Source: Siphonodentalium dalli (Eukaryota > Mollusca > Scaphopoda > Gadilida > Siphonodentaliidae). Taken from it: DNA of 64,000 bases. Below, piece after piece: positions 33,466 to 45,769 of the stretch. Where the stretch lies: positions 132,621,990 through 132,685,989 of the forward strand of contig CP136067.1 in the NCBI GenBank assembly GCA_032622095.1, given 5' to 3'. Under the pieces are notes generated by a model. It worked only from the letters and a program-made list of their open reading frames with translations, did not search any database and was not told where the DNA came from. The position numbers and the translations under genes were made by a program. Numbering within the stretch: the first letter of the stretch is position 1; the number at the start of each line of letters is the position of its first letter.

Positions 33466-34172
33466 GGTGCATTATGAGCAGGCCACTGGCACTACATCAT
33501 GATTGTACCGGTACCACAAATTCAATTTTGAGAAAATATTCTGGTTATGGCCAGGTAGCTGAGGTACTGTTCAATACTATAGTTGATCCGTTTCGTTATC
33601 GCAGCTTAATTCTTACTGTTCCGGGAATTGAAATATTTTTTGTCACATGAAATTCAGTCTTTTTCGATATTTGCGCACATCCATGGGGAGAAATCGGCGA
33701 ATCTTATATATAAGTCCACAGTTTATCCGTTTGTAGCCAAGACACCATTTCCTTCTGTCAATCCGCGTTGATTCGCGACAAAATTAACTCAAAATACCAC
33801 AAGGAAAATTATCCGCGCTTCATTTTGAAGAACGATAACTAAAAGTTAAGATTGTAATTTGGCTGCAGAAACGAAACGAAACGAATTTTGAAACACAATA
33901 ATTGTATTCACTAATATTTTCCTGTTGGTATATGGTCTACTATAGTATATGCAATCATTTATTTGAAATAATAAGTATCACTTAGAGAATAATTCTTACT
34001 GATAATTAGAAATCTCTTTATTTTGTATCCCTTTAATATTAAATAATGGCCCTGAAAATTGTCTGTTTGTCAGTTTAATGTTCACTAATTATAGCTAGGC
34101 TGTTAGATAAAGTATGATATTGCTTCATTTGTCCGGGGTAGTGTATTGTCACACTGTCATAATAAACTTCAA
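33466..34172. other. No gene recognised
   Basis: AT-rich, with no structure noted. Confidence 0.5.
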
Positions 34173-35955
34173 GTAATAAGGTAACTACTCGCCAATGATG
34201 CTTGAATACATAAATGATTAATAAGGTAACAACTACCCGTCAATGATCGACGTCTTAATATAGAAAGGTTTTATAAGGTAACTAACTATACGGCAATGAT
34301 ACTTATTATAGAAGGTTAATAATTTAACTTCTTGTCAATGATGCTTTAATATAGAAAGGGTTAATAAGGTAACTACCCGTCAATAATGCTTTAGTGTAGA
34401 AATGGTTACTAAGGTAACTACATGTCAATGATGCTTTAATAAAGAAAGGGTTAATAAGATAAAGTTCTACACGTCAATGATGCTTAAATATAGAAAGGGC
34501 TAATAGGGTAACTACACGTCAATGATGTTTTAATATAGAAAGGGTTAATATGGTAATTACACGCCAATGGTGCATTAATATAGAAAGGGTTAATATGGTA
34601 ACTACCGTCCATGATGCTTTAATATATAACTGGCTACTATGATAACTACATGTCAATGATGCTTTATTGTAGAAAGGGTTAATAATGTAACTAATCACCA
34701 ATGATACTCATTATAAAAAGGGTTAATAAGGTAACTGCCTGTCAATTATTGCTTCAACGTAGAAAGGGTTAATAAGGTAATTACACGCCAATGGTGCTTT
34801 AATATAGAAAGGGTTAATATGGTAACTATCAGTCAATGATGCTTTAATATAGAAAGTGTTATAATATGGTAACTGCACGTCAATGATGCTTTGATACAAA
34901 AATGGTTAATAAGGTAATTACCCGTCAATGGCGCTTTAATATAGAAATGGTTTATAATGTAACTACTCACCAATGATACTTAGTATAGAAAGGGTTGTTT
35001 AATGTAACTACCTGTCAATTAATGCTTTAATATAGAAAAGGTTAATAAGGTAACTACACGCCAATGATACTTAGTATAGAAAGGGTTGGTAAGGTAACTA
35101 CACGACAATGATACTTTAGTATATAGAGGGTTAATTAGGCAACTACCCGTCAACGATGCTTTAATATAGAAAGGGTTAACAACTACATGTCAATGCTGCT
35201 TTAATACAGAAATGGTTAATAAGGTAACTTCACGTCAATGATGCTTTAATATAGAAAGGGTTAATACTGTAACTACTCACCAATGATACTTAGTATAGAA
35301 CGGGTTAATAAGATAACTACCCAGCAATAATGATGCTTTAATATAGAGAGGGTTATAATAAGGTAACTACACGTCAATGATGCTTTAATACATAAATGGT
35401 TAATAAGGTAACTACCCGCCAATGGCGCTTTAATATAGAAAGGGTTAATAATGCAACTACTCACCAATGATACTTAGTATAGAAAGGGTTAATAAGGTAA
35501 CTACCTGTCAATTAATGCTTTAATATAGAAAGGGTTAATAAGGCAACTACACGCCAACGGTACTTAGTATAGAAAGGGTTAATAAGGTAACTATATACGA
35601 CAATGATACTTTGGTATATACAGAGTTAAGGAGCCAACTACCCGCCAATGATGCTATACTATAGAAAGGGTTAACATTGTAACTACACATCAATGATATT
35701 TTAATATAGAAAGGGTTAATAAGGTAACTACGCGTCAATGATGCTTTAATAAAGAAAGGGTTAATAAGGTAACTTCACATCAATGGTGCTTTAATATAGA
35801 AAGGGTTAATAATGTAACTACTCGCCAATGTTACTTAGTATAGAAAGGGTTAATAAGGTAACTACCTGTCAATTAATGATTTAATATAGAATGGTTAATA
35901 AGGTAACTACACGCCAATGGTGCTGTAATATAGAAAGGGTTAATAAGGTGACTTC
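34173..35955 (+). repeat. 45-bp minisatellite array, roughly 39 units
   Basis: The unit is about GATGCTTTAATATAGAAAGG, GTTAATAAGGTAACTACACG, TCAAT. Copies vary by substitution and small indels across 1.78 kb. No higher-order unit was obvious by eye, although a GATACTTAGTATAGAA variant recurs every few units. Short frames within it are repeat translations. Confidence 0.93.
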
Positions 35956-35984
35956 AATGCAGATTATACAGTTTAACAAAATAC

Positions 35985-36280
35985 CACAGGTGTATATATC
36001 CGGGTGAACACTGTAGTAAATACCTGGGCGAAACCCTGGTGTAAATACCTGGGTGTAAATACCTGGTGTAAATACCTGGGTGTAAATCCGTAAAAACCAG
36101 GGTAAACTGGGGTTTTGTACCTAACATATATAGAAAACACCTGGGTAAATCTATATAAATCCCTGATTTACCTGGGTGTAACCTGGGTGTGACCTGGGTG
36201 GAACCAGGGTAAAACCTAGATGTACCGGGGTATACCTAGGTACACACCAAGATTTACCCAGGTACATTTTTATATGGGTG
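35985..36280. repeat. CCTGGGTGTAA repeat, second CCAGGT-family locus
   Basis: TAAATACCTGGGTG/TAAATACCTGGTG units (about 36020-36110) are followed by ACCTGGGTGTAACC units (about 36168-36215). It ends ATTTACCCAGGTACATTTTT with TATATGGG, the reverse complement of the left end of the 21498-22345 locus. The two loci therefore share a defined end and a common origin. Confidence 0.8.
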
Positions 36281-37784
36281 TCTCCCCGGTATGAGTGTTC
36301 TGTATATCGCATATACTTTACGTACTGGTACTGTTGCTTATATAACATGTCTTTTGTTTGCATAACACAGAGTACTAGCAGGGCATTAACATGCGATGTA
36401 CGCGTTGTTTATGTTTGGTATAAGAACAAATTATGTCTATAATATAATATTCGTTCTGCTTTTGGCGATTTTAATGCATGTGACCATTTTAACAGCAATA
36501 CCCACCACCGACTCTTACCGTATATATGGTGTATAAACACTACACTAGCACGGCCAGTCTCTCTGCATCAATGGTGCAGAAATATTAAGCATAGGTTCAG
36601 CCATCACACATAACAGCATACATGTGTGTGTACGCCTCTTAAATCTCATGGATACACCATTCCCATATTTCTTCATATATATCACATTGTATTTTCTGAT
36701 TGAATGCATGCGTCTGAATGTTACGCTATTTCGCGTTATGGATTTCTCATTTGAATTCCGTTTTCATTATTTTAAAACGGTATATCATATATGAAGATCA
36801 TTTATTTTCACTTAGAAAGGCACCTGGTCAAAATTTATTTTCACTATTTGAGAATTGTCATGTCATGGATGCAGACCAATGGAAACTTGGATGAGTCTTA
36901 GGTCATGTGTCCATAACCAAATTCACAACATATTCTCGTGCAAATAAATTCAGGTTGGAACTAAATATTCACATAATGTTATTATTTGATTCTGAAATAA
37001 TCCAACAGTGGACTTATAACAGTTATTCCATTTAATGGCGCGGGCCACAGTAAAACATATTATAAAGAGCGTACATCTGGTAAGTCGATTTAGATTTATA
37101 TAGCGCGCAATTCTGATTCAAATGATGCCGATATGGGCTTATTTGTGCTTTTGAAATAAGTTCAATGTGAGCTTATTTTCGGGAGAACATGCATATCTCT
37201 TGTGGCATGTTTCCAGTTGATTGCTCATAACTTGAGTGGACAATACTTCATGTTGACCTTTGTTTGCATTGGGTTCGGCTATTTGTGGCTGCTTTATTCT
37301 TAATTGCAATAGATGGTGGAATGATGTTATATCATGAAATTAAACATCTAACTCAACATTATGACAGAAATGAAGCTTACTCTCACACCGTGATTATTAT
37401 ATATTAATTAAATGCACTGACAATGGCGAGATCATTTGCGCCCCGAATCGAGATGTAGATATTTACAAATGCGCGTAGTTCCAGACGATCGAGTGGTATG
37501 GTCGATGTCGTTATAGGCAGAGCGCCAGAATACTAACATATCAGTTTCATGCAACCACAAGTCCATAATATGTCCTTAATAAACGTTGTTTTTGTATTCG
37601 CTTGATAACTTTTCAGATTCTAGATACAACAAATATCCAAATAAATCTGGAGAAATTATAAATTCTTTGTCCAAAATGTCCTGCAATTTCTTCCTGGATT
37701 TAAGAAAAACGTGCCCTTAAAACACATGGCATTTAATTGTCCAATGTTAGGCTGAAAATAGGGAGATGTTTATTTAATACTTAC
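36281..37784. other. No gene recognised
   Basis: AT-rich intergenic or intronic sequence; nothing supported. Confidence 0.5.
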
Positions 37785-38017
37785 AAAGCACAGAAGACCA
37801 CTTCGTGTCTTGTTGGAAAGTGTGAACATATACTTCGTGACAACGCGAAGTTTTATTTTGAATTTTGATGGAAATATTTGTAAAATAATCATGTACTGTT
37901 GATCTACTATCAAATAATATCCAAACTGGATATACAAATCAAAATTCTGCTCCGCGTTCTCACCAGATAAGCATTCAACCTTTGTAAAGTTTAGTAAACT
38001 TTCCCCGAAAATTAACA
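37785..38017 (-). CDS. Possible internal exon, unknown product (weak)
   Basis: A 233-bp interval could start after GGGGAATTTCAG and end at a consensus GTAAGT donor (37784-37779). It would be open for 77 codons plus two bases, phase 0 at the end. The predicted peptide contains KVECLSGENAEQNFDLYIQF and ends TRSGLLCF. I recognise no domain, the codon composition is AT-rich, and the acceptor lacks a strong pyrimidine tract. A chance open frame is at least as likely. If real it would be one exon of a minus-strand gene with unknown partners. Confidence 0.2.
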
Positions 38018-38402
38018 CTGAAATTCCCCATCGAAATATTACCACTTTACCTCCTTCTTAAGTTTTAGATATCAGTTGGAAATTTCCAATACAAGAGCGT
38101 CGAAGGGGTGTTCACATGGCGTTTCCTTCACTCGAGAATATTGGTCTTTAATGAGAGGGGGTTTAAGTTGGACATTCCAACAAACAGTTTCTAGTCAGAA
38201 ACTGTCTTGCCCTACGGAATATGACACACTGAAGCTATCACACAAGTTCCATGCTAACAGCATAACAGGCCGTAAAACGACGAAGAGAAATGTCAACATT
38301 ATCAAGTGAAACATCACCCGCTTGCCATTAGTCTGAACTATGATTTCATGTCAAATGGATTTCAATGCACCAAAGCACTACTTTATATGTCACCATGACA
38401 TG

Positions 38403-40380
38403 CAATCTCTACCAGTGGTGTATCTTACCCATAATAGAGACCTTTCGCAAAACTCACGTTTACGATTACGGATACGGATAGGGTACTACGTCATCAACCT
38501 TTGTGTACTTTCTAATCGTTCTCGTATTTTACTATCCGTAATAACGTTTACGATTTCATGGTTTCTAATAAGCTCAAATAACACCTGAAATTTATTTTCT
38601 GCAATATATCAATTTGCTCCGTTCGAGACTGTATATGTATATCATGTAAACAACACAGCCTTATTGAGCTACGACCTCAATATGCTGTTTAGATTGTCAA
38701 TCACTGTACTCGTCGTCGTGAATCACGAGCTTCCCGCGAAATAAGATCGCTATTCACAACGGATAGCCATCGCTGGCTGCGACACAAAACGTTACAGTAA
38801 GAGGAGTGTACTATGAAACCAGTCGCCAAAAATACAGTTTATAGTGCGCGATGAGGAGCTTTGAGTGATTATTATGGGCAAGATAGTACACAATATATAG
38901 TGAAATTCAACAATTATTTAATTCAACAACCCATGGTGGTGTCCTAACGTGTGCAGTTATAGAATGCCACAGGAGAGCCTAAAGAACGGCATAACCCTAT
39001 TAATGAATAGTGAAATATTTTGTGTTCTCTTCCCCTTTCCCGAATTGAATAGTTCATTCAAGTTAATAATATCCGGTTTTCGGTAGAAGTTGGGTTTTAT
39101 ATATCTCTCTCGTAGAGTCTGTGATGCAGGGCATTTTTAAATTACATGGAATTCATAACCGAGTACTAAGTTACATAAAGTACCCTTTCTATCTAAGTAA
39201 TCTGAACCTACCCTAGATCCCGATTCAACTGGTAAGTAGTGATTTCTGTTCCTGAACCGTAACTAACAGAATATTTGGCACACCCACCGACATCACCATA
39301 TAGATCAGCAGTCTCTGTCAGGTTTGTTCTGTGCATTTATTTTTAATTAAAAAAAACACGCACAAATGCAGCATTTAAAGGTACTCAATTCGATTAGATG
39401 TCCCCATATCATCAGATTCCAACAACAATTTTTTTTTGAAATGCAGCTTCTGTTATCAGAATCGAGTAATTGCTCAAAATTAATGCTAACCACAGTCAAC
39501 TATATCATAAATTTGCCCAAAACCTGTTATTTATCAACATTTTGTTCAACGAAATTTTGCCGGTTTGTCAAATATCTGACAAAAGAGCAACTTGATGCAC
39601 ATCGCTTCTACAGTGTCGACTTTGTTTCGATTTGGTAGTAACAAATCAGAAGTGATGCACATCAGCGAGCTCACCAACCTTATGTCGGATTTCCTAAACC
39701 CAGAGAGGTGAAGCCGAAATCGTATTGAAATCAAATCGCGGACTTGAAGGGGCTTGACAGATGGCGTCGTGGTTGATGTGATGTCCAAATTCAGGAACCC
39801 CTCTTCCCCATCAGCATAACGTCTATCTGGTCATCCATGCTAACAACAAACTGAATTTCCACCATATATATGACCTGGCATTTATACCTGTATTGCCACA
39901 ATATATCACGAGAATCCCGGGTCGTACGTTGTGACTGGTCGAATTATTGACAAAATTAACATGTCATGATTATCGCATTATTGCATATGAGACGATAAGT
40001 GAAGTATTAAGGGACTGTATACCAAATACACGCTTTGGGTTGTAAAGGTGGTACGAAATAATGATCGTATTCGTACGTGTTCGTCAAAACTCTTACGCGT
40101 AATCGTTTTGCGAAAGGACTGTTTGGCCATACGGATAGTCTTACGACTACGAATAGCTATCCGTATTCGTAATCGTAAACGTGAGGATGCGAAAGGTCTC
40201 TATTATCTGTTTCATTACCGAATAAAATTCCTTCGGCTATTCAATTTTTCTAATAATTGCACCGAGTTAATACGCAAAACTTTAAACTGCATCAGTTGTC
40301 TCTGTGAAACGTGTCATTCAGCAAGCTCTCATAGCTTGGCTGATCTCTCTCTCGGTAAGATACACCGCTGGTAGAGATTG
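38403..40380. mobile_element. Nested foldback element with TCGTAAACG-rich and GTATCTTACC arms
   Basis: The outer arms CAATCTCTACCAGTGGTGTAT...TACC (38403-38429) and GGTAAGATACACCGCTGGTAG...ATTG (40354-40380) are inverted. Immediately inside on the left, TAGAGACCTTTCGCAAAACTC...ACGATTACGGATACGG (38434-38480) pairs with CCGTATTCGTAATCGTAAACG...GCGAAAGGTCTCTA (about 40160-40203). The interior (38481-40159) is AT-rich and includes a single arm of another foldback family at 39379-39560. No transposase is recognised. Confidence 0.7.
39379..39560 (+). repeat. Single arm of the AGGTACTCAAT foldback family (copy C)
   Basis: Starts at TTAA then AGGTACTCAATTCGATTAG and follows copy A's left arm through GATTCCAACAACAA, GAATCGAGTAATTGC and TAATGCTAACCACAGTCAACT. 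It ends near 39560 with no matching right arm, so it is truncated. Confidence 0.8.
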
Positions 40381-40600
40381 GTCATCCACATGTAATATAG
40401 ATATGATACCACGGAGTAGACAAAATAGTCCCATACAAATCTGACAATTATTATGGAAACTTATTATTTATGGACTGGTTTGAACATGATTCTGGTATTA
40501 CGTGATCAGTCTGTGTTGTCGGCGACAAAAGTATTATTAAACACGTATTTTCTCCAATTTACAAGAATCTTGTAAATTGTGGTATTTGTACAGCATTACT

Positions 40601-41117
40601 AACCGAGAGAGGTCAGCGACAGTGTATGAGAGCTTGCACGACATGGGCAAGCCCGTGCCGTGTGTTGTTACATTAGAGACCTTTCGCAAGATCACGTTGA
40701 ATTGTTTTTGGGTATGCTTATAAGCATGCTATAGCAAATTTAAAAACAAACTGGATAAAACCTTAGGGGCATGTTATAACTCAAAAATATCACCAAGTAT
40801 TCATAGTAATAATTTGATGCGCATGAAAAACGTAAGATTCCCTGGCACTAAACCTACAAAATATGTCTGTTAAAGAATATAAGAAAAAATTATTAAAATT
40901 GTAAAAATAATTGTAAAAATTAATAACAAATGATGAAAAATTGTTTGGCCAATGCATTCTCTATGCGAGGCGACTTATGATCGACTCGCATATATCAGAG
41001 AATGCATTGGCACAGCGTATATGGATTGATACAAAAATCGGACCTGGCACTGAAAGGGTTAAGATAATATATCCTATCCGTAATCGTAATCGTGATTTTA
41101 CGAAAGGTCTCTAATAT
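40601..41117. mobile_element. Second GAGACCTTTCGC foldback, with a GCCAATGCATTC hairpin inside
   Basis: TTAGAGACCTTTCGCAAGATC (about 40673) and ATTTTACGAAAGGTCTCTAAT (about 41094-41114) are inverted ends of the family at 38434. Between them, 40946-41012 is a GCCAATGCATTCTC...GAGAATGCATTGGC hairpin like those in the piggyBac-like MITEs, with an A/T-rich spacer to its left. ACCGAGAGAGGTCAGCGACAG (about 40603) is a diverged complement of 40327-40356. Confidence 0.65.
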
Positions 41118-42959
41118 CCAAGGAGGCAGGGGTGCATAAAGACTAACCAGGGCCATATACGTTATGTAAATATTATCGAGGCGTGAATATACACATGCAC
41201 GCTGCATGGAGTTACAAAAGTCAGCTTACCGGTTTTTACTATCCACCGCAAAAGAAACTAGAATGCACTCAGAGAGATGCCAACGTGCGCAAAACTGTAA
41301 TAAATAATAATTAAAAAAATAATTTCACTGTATTTTACTTTATTTATTTTATTTAATTTAATGTTAGCAAAAAAGACAATTACCATTTCTCATTTCATCA
41401 CAGATAAAAGGCAAATTACTATATTAATCATTTAAGTAATTAAAACCAATTCCATGTTGCCGAAAGGATGAGACTTTAATATCGATTAAATTTTTTTCAG
41501 CGGCATATTTTCATTTTCATTTTCCGATAGTCAAAGTTGACCAAATGAGCAATTATAAGAAATAATTAATACCATTTGTGTAAATATTGATAGCAGCCAA
41601 TATTCAACAATAAATATCAATAATTAATCAATAACGATCATTTTATGTAATAATAAACTGTTCAAACGGTGTTTGTGTCAACAAATGCGTTTTGTTTTGT
41701 GTTACGTCATTTGTCGTATTTGACCCGGAACTCGGCTGAAGGTTAGGCTATTCAGCCTATTGCGTCGAATTACGAAATCGCGTTTTGAATGTCTCTCTTT
41801 TCCCGCACGATAAAAAGAGGTCTTCGCACGAACCAAAAAATGATAAAACTTCCCAATTATAAGTAAAAATACCCAAATGAAGGAGTCTATGTCATAGTAG
41901 GTCTATGTAGGTCCCGAAGGGGTCTATATACTCTTTGGTGTAGAGTTCTGATGGAGAAAATGTAGGTCGATCTATTATTGTCATAACTCTGACGTATTTT
42001 GACCTGGGAGAAAAAATCGAAATCGAGGCTCACTACGAGCATGCCAGTTTTAAATATAGAAACAGGGAATCCGGACAAATGGCGATATCGGCGAAAAACA
42101 AATAATCGAAAACAACACATAAGATAAACATAGCAAAAAATGTCATAGTAAAAATGTCACGAGGTTTTACGTCGTTTTTGGTGACGTCATGGAGTGAAAC
42201 GGAGTAGGGTGACACCAAGCTACGTACGAATCTGTCTGATCGCCATACTGTTGCGCGAGCGCACGTAACTAAATGGCGGGTTTATCCTTTATATACCAAC
42301 TTCGATGTATAGAGAATACTTACAGTATTTGTTTGAATACCGAAGAATGTCTGGAAATAAATATCGAATTTCCACCAGTGACTTGCAATCGGGATAAAAT
42401 ATCGAAATTTCACGAGCGGCTGCAACTCGCGAGTGAAAATTCGAAATTTCTTTCAAGACATGTCCAGAGGTGGTATGATATGGTATGTTTTATTCACACA
42501 ATAATTAGGTAACAACAAAGCAACAATAATAACTCAAAAAATCAGGTGTAATTATTGTGAGCGAGTGGCATGACCAGGATTGGCTGTCTTCCTGTCACCC
42601 CGTTGTCAATATAATAAATAATTTATCAATGGCATAACCTCAAGTTGAGGTGCTAATGACAAAATACTGGAATTATAATATCAAAATATTGTATTATGTG
42701 CATATACATGTATAGTTATGGTTATGATGGGCATGTGCACGGCAATTAAATTTATAATAGTAAGGTGGGACTTGCTTAAGTAACACTGGTAATGCGTATA
42801 TGATATGTAAATCGTGTTAGCAGGGTCCAATAAGAGTTTTCAGGGTAGTCATCACTCACAACAGGGGAGGGGGCTGGCTTGTTACTCAGGAGTTAAGTAT
42901 ATGTAGTTTAATTAGGAGGAAAACATTATCTGCAAGTTTTGTTTTAACATTTAAAGTTT
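41118..42959. other. No gene recognised; diverged repeat near 42300-42500
   Basis: GAATACTTACAGTATTTGTTTGAAT...ATGTCTGGAAATAAATATCGAATTT...TTTCACGAGCGGCTG resembles 10195-10280, so this is another copy of that part of the 9362-11102 repeat. No exon is recognised. Confidence 0.55.
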
Positions 42960-43383
42960 GCATCGTAAGCGTTGATAACCTTGACCTCTATTTGATATTA
43001 AAATTTTGTCGCCATTCAATTGATTTCAGTTTTTTGTCAGTTTCATTCCATAATCTTGGGAATCAATGTTTGGGCAAAACTTCTGAGAATTTCGTTCGTT
43101 ATTTAATTTCCCTAATTTGTCCAGAATGTCTGGTGATTGATATCTTATTGCCAAATGATGTTAGAAATGACGCCGGTAAGTTAAAATGTGTCCAATCATA
43201 CATAAACAAGCTAACATGACAGGTATGCAGATCTCTTAATTTCAAAATCTTTCTTTTTTTTAATAAGGGTTCAGTGTGGCTGTTATAATTGACATAGCTT
43301 ATTGTTCTGATAGCTCTCTTTTTTAGTAGGAAGGCCTTATTATATGATACTGAGTGGCCCCCAAATTTGAATTCAATAGACAA
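42960..43383 (-). mobile_element. LINE C-terminal fragment (decayed)
   Basis: Minus-strand translation from 43383 contains KKRAIRTISYVNYNSHTEP, then LLKKRKILKLRDLHT and MYDWTHFNLPASF. These are the post-palm motifs of Jockey-type LINE reverse transcriptases (KAIRII....HT.PLFK.L.IL...D......MY). Further on, FPRLWNETDKKLKSIEW matches the usual WN.L...LK.SI...F ending, but stop codons separate it from the first part. It is a broken copy truncated at its 5' side. Confidence 0.8.
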
Positions 43384-44004
43384 TATGTTTCAGGTATTCC
43401 AATAAAAAGCTGTATGTATTATTACGATATGCGCCTTATTAACTAGCTGAAACACTCTCCCTTCGGGGGCCTTTAGTCAGCACCGTAGTGGGATACAGGC
43501 CCTGCGTAAAGAGCCTGTGGCCCCTTTGTGCGTTAGGTTCAATCAATTTGAGAGAAAGAGCTTGTTTATTCATCCGTCCAATGGAGACGTTATATACAAC
43601 ACTATATACAATTACATAATGTAGAGACAATAAGATGGGTTGCTATTCAGAATAACATGACCATATCCATGTGTGTCCTCCCAAAAACAACAGTGTTGTT
43701 TCTCACTCCACGTGTGAGATGGTACACACACGAGGACTAAATGGTGCACAACATGCAAATATGGACGAAAAACATTCTACACAAAGTTCACCCTCGTTGG
43801 TTATGGTTGAGGAATCCAACCCACTCAGCCACTGGCCGCCAACTGAATACATCAAGAAATATTGTGACGATAGGCGATCCAGAACTAGGAACGTCGATAA
43901 ATCGAAATTATTGATTATTCGATACCAAAAGTGGTTGTTTATTACATTTCGGTAATGTTCTGCTATGTTGTAAATATAGGCAAGCATATAATAAATAGAC
44001 ATTA
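43384..44004. other. No gene recognised
   Basis: A moderately GC-rich patch at 43440-43530 is open on the minus strand (to 43630) but has no recognisable domain. Given its position just 5' of the LINE fragment it may be repeat-derived. Overlapping frames on both strands at 43671-44002 are not supported as genes. Confidence 0.45.
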
Positions 44005-44110
44005 GTTAACTGTGCTGAGTAGCGTATGTTTTTTCTCCTCGAGTGAGATGCGGATGATTATTTTTACGAGGTTTTAGCCGTAAACCAGTAGGCTACTCAG
44101 AACAGTTGAC
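44005..44110. repeat. Foldback hairpin
   Basis: GTTAACTGTGCTGAGTAGC (44005) pairs with GCTACTCAGAACAGTTGAC (44092). Outer AT-rich segments ATAATAAATAGAC and GTTTATTATATTTTC extend the match weakly. Confidence 0.75.
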
Positions 44111-45046
44111 TGTTGTGTTTATTATATTTTCTATACCGGTTTGTTACGACCCAGACCACAATGAAACACAGGACTAAACATATTACGAGTTCTTAAAGCT
44201 ACACCATCACCAGCCATGCATCTCTGTTAAAATAACGCACAAGGATACCGAATGACCCAAATTGACGCCATAACGCAGTGCTGCGAGTAGGATAATATCT
44301 TGAGAGTAGGATAACACGTTCGGGAGTGGGGATATGATTTATATTTTGACGTAAAAAAATGAAAATATAATAAATAGAGGATATCTAATGTTTGTCAGTG
44401 ATACCAAAAGTTATCTCATGAGTAACCGAGACAAATTTATATTTTTCGCGAGTTGCTTGCACATCATTATTTTAGTGAGAAAGCACTAGGACCGAGGCAT
44501 CAGTCAAATCGAGTTGTCCCGGCTAGCCGAGTTTTCCCGGCTAGCCGAGTTTTCCCGCCTAATGCAACAAGCTCCGTTGAACCCCACTGACAAAATTTAT
44601 GGGTGTATCCAACAATGAGTGCACTGTTGAGAGTATATGACTTTGTATATGTTTTTATATTAATTGCACATGATACAGTGTATGCGTGTTAATCGCACCA
44701 TGGTGTGGACCATTACATTCACAACATGTAGATGCTGCGTGGCGTGGTAGAATATTATCATTTAGAATACGAACAATTAAGTGCATAAAGGTATACCATC
44801 TCATCAAAACATTCAAATTACATCTTATCTAAATAAAAAAAAAATTGGCCGTTTTTAAAAGGGGGAATCATCATAAATGTTGTATATCCATTTCTATACT
44901 AAAAGGATTCTCCCATCAGCTATAAAAGTATAAGGTGTGATAGTTTATTATAATTTTGTATACATAGCGGTGCTCAGGTCTATAAGCAGACGACATACGG
45001 ACGAAAAAATATTACAATAGCAGACGAAAATCTATTAATTGTTGGA
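44111..45046. other. No gene recognised
   Basis: Includes a two-copy GGCTAGCCGAGTTTTCCC direct repeat at about 44521-44557. Otherwise nothing is seen. Confidence 0.5.
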
Positions 45047-45145
45047 AAATGTTCAGATAATAAGTTGATGGTCGTTTTTTTAACTTATTGTCTGAACATT
45101 TCCTAAGGGAACTACTCGTCAATGAGTATTTATTGTAAAAAATGA
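45047..45145. repeat. Hairpin plus ACTACTCGTCAATGAGTATTT repeat
   Basis: AAATGTTCAGATAATAAGTT (45047) pairs with AACTTATTGTCTGAACATTT (45082). The following CTAAGGGAACTACTCGTCAAT and GAGTATTTA recur at about 51778-51822, directly left of the second piggyBac-like MITE. Confidence 0.75.
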
Positions 45146-45769
45146 GTTAAGACATTTAAGAATTTCATCTTCATAAAAATCAAATGAAAATCTTAGCCAT
45201 ATCATGACCAGCAATCGATTAATAGAAACTTAATGACCCGAAACCCGCGATACAACCATTATGATTCGCCAAACACCTAAAGGCAAGAATTTCACTTTCG
45301 TAATACATGGGTCGATGTGGTCGATCTATCAACCATATGTTAATTTACATAATTACTTAATTATAATATCACCGATTTACACGGCATTAAATACCATTCA
45401 ATGAGATGCAGCCAGACAGAAAATATTATTATTCAAGAACGCCACAGTGGTATGAACTATATATGTATGATTGGACCAGTTTATCAATGGGTGCAACCAC
45501 GACTGGTTAAATGAAATTATGATACCAAATTATAAAAAAGAAATCAACAAGGAGTCGATTCCATTAACAATGGAAAAACTACGGTTTGTCGAGAAAAATA
45601 CCTTTCCCAATTGAAATTTTATGACATATGCCTTGTTACGCTTCAGATGTTCAAACCACCATTGAAACGGGGTCTGGGAACAAAATCGTCGGAGTAGAAA
45701 GACATTGCCATCTACAAATGCAATAATGGCGCAGTAAGATGAATACTACTATACTTAATCGAATATGTC
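45146..45769. other. No gene recognised
   Basis: AT-rich, with no structure noted. Confidence 0.5.

Noticed and set aside
34173-35955. CRISPR-like array
   Set aside because: Units are contiguous and mutually similar along their full 45 bp, with no unique spacers, and the genome is eukaryotic. The same applies to the arrays at 18.6 kb and 46.5 kb.
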